Of a DNA stretch of 64,000 nt, positions 62,182 to 64,000 are shown piece after piece. Source of the DNA: Siminovitchia thermophila (GTDB lineage Bacteria > Bacillota > Bacilli > Bacillales > Bacillaceae_C); the NCBI RefSeq assembly GCF_016909185.1, contig NZ_JAFBFH010000001.1:1-64000 (forward strand), in the 5' to 3' direction. Below the pieces are notes generated by a model, which saw only the letters and a list, made by a program, of their open reading frames with translations, had not been told where the DNA came from and made no database searches. The translations under genes and the position numbers were made by a program. The stretch's first letter is position 1; each line of letters starts with the position of its first letter.

Positions 62182-63564
62182 TTACATAAGCGGCAGCTTG
62201 ATCGAGACGGAAGTGCCCTTGCCAACTTGGCTCGAAATTGTCATCGTTCCTCCATGCAGCTTCGCCAGCCTGTCTACAATCGCGAGCCCAAGCCCTGTAC
62301 CGCCTTGCTTGCGTGTCCTTGCTTTATCAACCCGGTAAAAGCGTTCCGTTATTTGGGCCAAATCCGCTTCGGGAATTCCCTGCCCGGTATCCGCGATCGT
62401 AATAACTCCAAAGCGTTCGTCCTCCAAAGTAAGGGAAACGAATATGCTCCCTCCCGGATTTGTATAGTTAATCGCATTATCCAATATATTCATCAACATT
62501 TGAATAAGCCGTTCCTCATCTGCTTCCGCAATTAATTCGTAATCAAAACAGCTTTCCAAATGGATCCCTTTTTCATCCATTCGGTGTTTTACCTTGTTGA
62601 TGGATTCCTCAATCGTTTGTGCAAGCGGAATCGGCGCCATCTTTAACGAAAATTCCCTGGATTCAAACCTGGCAAGATCAAGTAAATCATCAACAAGCCG
62701 TTCCATCCGGTTCGCTTCCCGCAAAATAATGTGCTCATATTTTTCTTTGTCTTCCGTTTTGGCGACACCCGTTTGGATGGCTTCCATATAACCAATAATG
62801 TAGCTGAGCGGTGTTCGAAGTTCATGCGAGACATTGGCCAAAAATTCCTTTCTCCGATCATCTTCCTTTTGGACAGATTCCGCCATTTCATTGAACGTTT
62901 TGGCAAGCTGTCCAATCTCGTCATCATGATAATCGGCTACCCTTACAGACAAATTTCCCGATGAAAGCTCGCGAGCGGCATTTTTCATGTCGGTGATCGG
63001 TTTAAGTGTTCGCTTCAGCCACTTATTCCCGATCGTAAGCGCAACGAGTAAAAAAAGAAATGCCCCGGCAAGCCAATACACAGAATACCGAAAAGTCATT
63101 TCACTTAAATTTTCGAGCGGATAGTATAAATAGATAATGCCCTCCAGCCTTTTGCCGTCAAGCAGCGGGACAACAACCGAAATGACATCCCGATCCAGCC
63201 GCTCCACATGCCCTTTTCGATAAACGGGAGCGCCTGTTAACAGCTTTTCCCGGTCCTCTCCGCTAATCAAAGCGTGATAATCTATTTCAAAAGGCAAACA
63301 CATGCTCAATTCCCTGGGATTTTTCACAGCAAACACTTCAAACTGCGATTTTTCCCCGAACGCGTTAATGTCCTCTATCAAGGAGTTTTCCACAGCTCCC
63401 CCTTCATATGAAAGAGCCAGCCGCTTTCCGGTTTCAAGCATATCCTTTTCCAATTTTTTGACGTACAAACTTTCATATAGCATATACGAAAAAAAAGAAG
63501 CGTACACAATTGAGACAAGAAAAGCGACTAATAAGGCCAAAGACAATTTTCGAGACAGCCTCAT
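62182..63564 (-). CDS. sensor histidine kinase
   Basis: A 460-aa membrane kinase. TM1 is at about residues 8-28, an extracellular sensor domain at 30-155, TM2 at about 160-180 and HAMP at about 181-233. The H-box is NVSHELRTPLS with phospho-acceptor His247. The ATPase part shows NILDNAINYTN, ADTGQGIPE and GTGLGLAIV. The signal is unknown. Its ATG overlaps the stop of the response regulator gene (ATGA), so the pair is coupled. Confidence 0.9.
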   Translation of the reverse strand: MRLSRKLSLALLVAFLVSIVYASFFSYMLYESLYVKKLEKDMLETGKRLALSYEGGAVENSLIEDINAFGEKSQFEVFAVKNPRELSMCLPFEIDYHALISGEDREKLLTGAPVYRKGHVERLDRDVISVVVPLLDGKRLEGIIYLYYPLENLSEMTFRYSVYWLAGAFLFLLVALTIGNKWLKRTLKPITDMKNAARELSSGNLSVRVADYHDDEIGQLAKTFNEMAESVQKEDDRRKEFLANVSHELRTPLSYIIGYMEAIQTGVAKTEDKEKYEHIILREANRMERLVDDLLDLARFESREFSLKMAPIPLAQTIEESINKVKHRMDEKGIHLESCFDYELIAEADEERLIQMLMNILDNAINYTNPGGSIFVSLTLEDERFGVITIADTGQGIPEADLAQITERFYRVDKARTRKQGGTGLGLAIVDRLAKLHGGTMTISSQVGKGTSVSIKLPLM

Positions 63565-64000
63565 TTTGGCACCTCAAATTTATATCCACAGCCCCAAACA
63601 GTTTGAATATATCTCCCCGCGCTTTCTCCAACTTTCATCCGCAAGGTTTTAATATGGGTATCCACCGTCCTTGGCCCTCCCTGGTAAGACATATCCCACA
63701 CCTGATCCAGCAGGGCCTCTCTGGAAAATACTTTTCCCGGCTCGCTCATCATGACTTTCAACAGTTCGAATTCCTTAAATGTCAGCTCCGTTTCGATACC
63801 GAATATCTCAAGCCTTCTCCTTTCCAAGTCCATGAAATAGCTCCCTATCTCAATCGTCGCCTTCGTATTTCGCTTATAAGCGGATCTTCTTAAAACAGCT
63901 TCTATTCTGGCAACAAGTTCACCGGGAGAAAACGGCTTTACGATATAATCATCTCCGCCAAGCTTCAACCCCTTAACCTTGTCCCATTCCTCTCCTTTTG
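63561..64000 (-). CDS. OmpR-family response regulator (partial, cut by window edge)
   Basis: The C-terminal about 145 residues of a DNA-binding response regulator. The visible end of the receiver domain reads LKLGGDDYIVKPFSPGELVAR, with the conserved Lys-Pro. The winged-helix output domain (about the last 100 residues) has LTFKEFELLKVMM, VFSREALLDQVWDM, RTVDTHIKTLRMKVG and VWGCGYKFEV. The start and the phosphorylation Asp lie beyond position 64000. Partner of the kinase at 62182-63564. Confidence 0.9.
   Translation of the reverse strand, partial: KGEEWDKVKGLKLGGDDYIVKPFSPGELVARIEAVLRRSAYKRNTKATIEIGSYFMDLERRRLEIFGIETELTFKEFELLKVMMSEPGKVFSREALLDQVWDMSYQGGPRTVDTHIKTLRMKVGESAGRYIQTVWGCGYKFEVPK

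Overview
The window looks like a chromosomal segment of a Bacillaceae bacterium; genus and species cannot be fixed from the sequence alone. Pointers are strong AGGAGG-type ribosome binding sites, frequent GTG and TTG starts, a pabB-pabA-pabC block, a his operon that starts with hisZ, a hom-thrC-thrB operon, an oppABCDF operon, YtrA/YtrB-type GntR-ABC cassettes, and YitT-, YtkA- and NDxxF-type proteins typical of that family.

Region 1 (1-6101) is foreign DNA: the right end of an integrative element. It ends in a 43-bp copy of the 3' half of a tRNA-Arg (CCU anticodon), followed by what looks like the native tRNA terminator. It carries an XRE repressor with divergent promoters and CTCTTA-type operators, tiny genes, a small serine recombinase with candidate binding sites, two DUF3102 genes facing each other, ParB-like genes and fragments joined head to head, a second HTH regulator, and a diverged duplicated block with 17-nt iteron-like repeats. 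Several genes stop abruptly at inversion junctions, so the region is rearranged.

Region 2 (6102-17107) is accessory: an S15/CocE-type hydrolase beside a DUF819 remnant, a DUF3784 membrane protein, a type III restriction-modification locus (mod-res) that appears to be decaying (two changed residues in the predicted nuclease site, and a downstream gene cut by two in-frame stops), a histidine-rich 69-aa protein, and two paralogous 48-aa single-span membrane proteins.

Region 3 (17108-41700) is mostly metabolic: pabB-A-C (p-aminobenzoate for folate), a GTPase, an endonuclease I-like protein, a DEAD-box helicase, an acyl-CoA degradation island (short-chain dehydrogenase, acyl-CoA dehydrogenase, CoA transferase/racemase, acyl-CoA ligase), an alanine/sodium symporter, a YitT protein, a zinc alcohol dehydrogenase and the his operon hisZ-G-D-C-B-A-F-IE. 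Two points stand out. The PabA glutaminase subunit has Gly where the catalytic Cys79 should be, and hisH, the glutaminase partner of hisF, is missing from its usual place between hisB and hisA. Both fit ammonia-dependent versions of these enzymes.

Region 4 (41700-64000) holds opp peptide import genes, a GntR-controlled ABC operon, a second copy of that cassette about 3.94 kb away (nearly identical regulator and ATPase, diverged permease), an IS110 remnant, lipoproteins, 3-methyladenine glycosylase, an alpha/beta hydrolase, hom-thrC-thrB, a YtkA-like lipoprotein and a two-component system cut by the right edge.

A roughly 147-bp two-hairpin repeat family runs through regions 3 and 4: five tandem copies at 20061-20798, single or paired copies at 22125, 27915 and 34391, and a degenerate relative near 45803 whose hairpin is kept by different bases.
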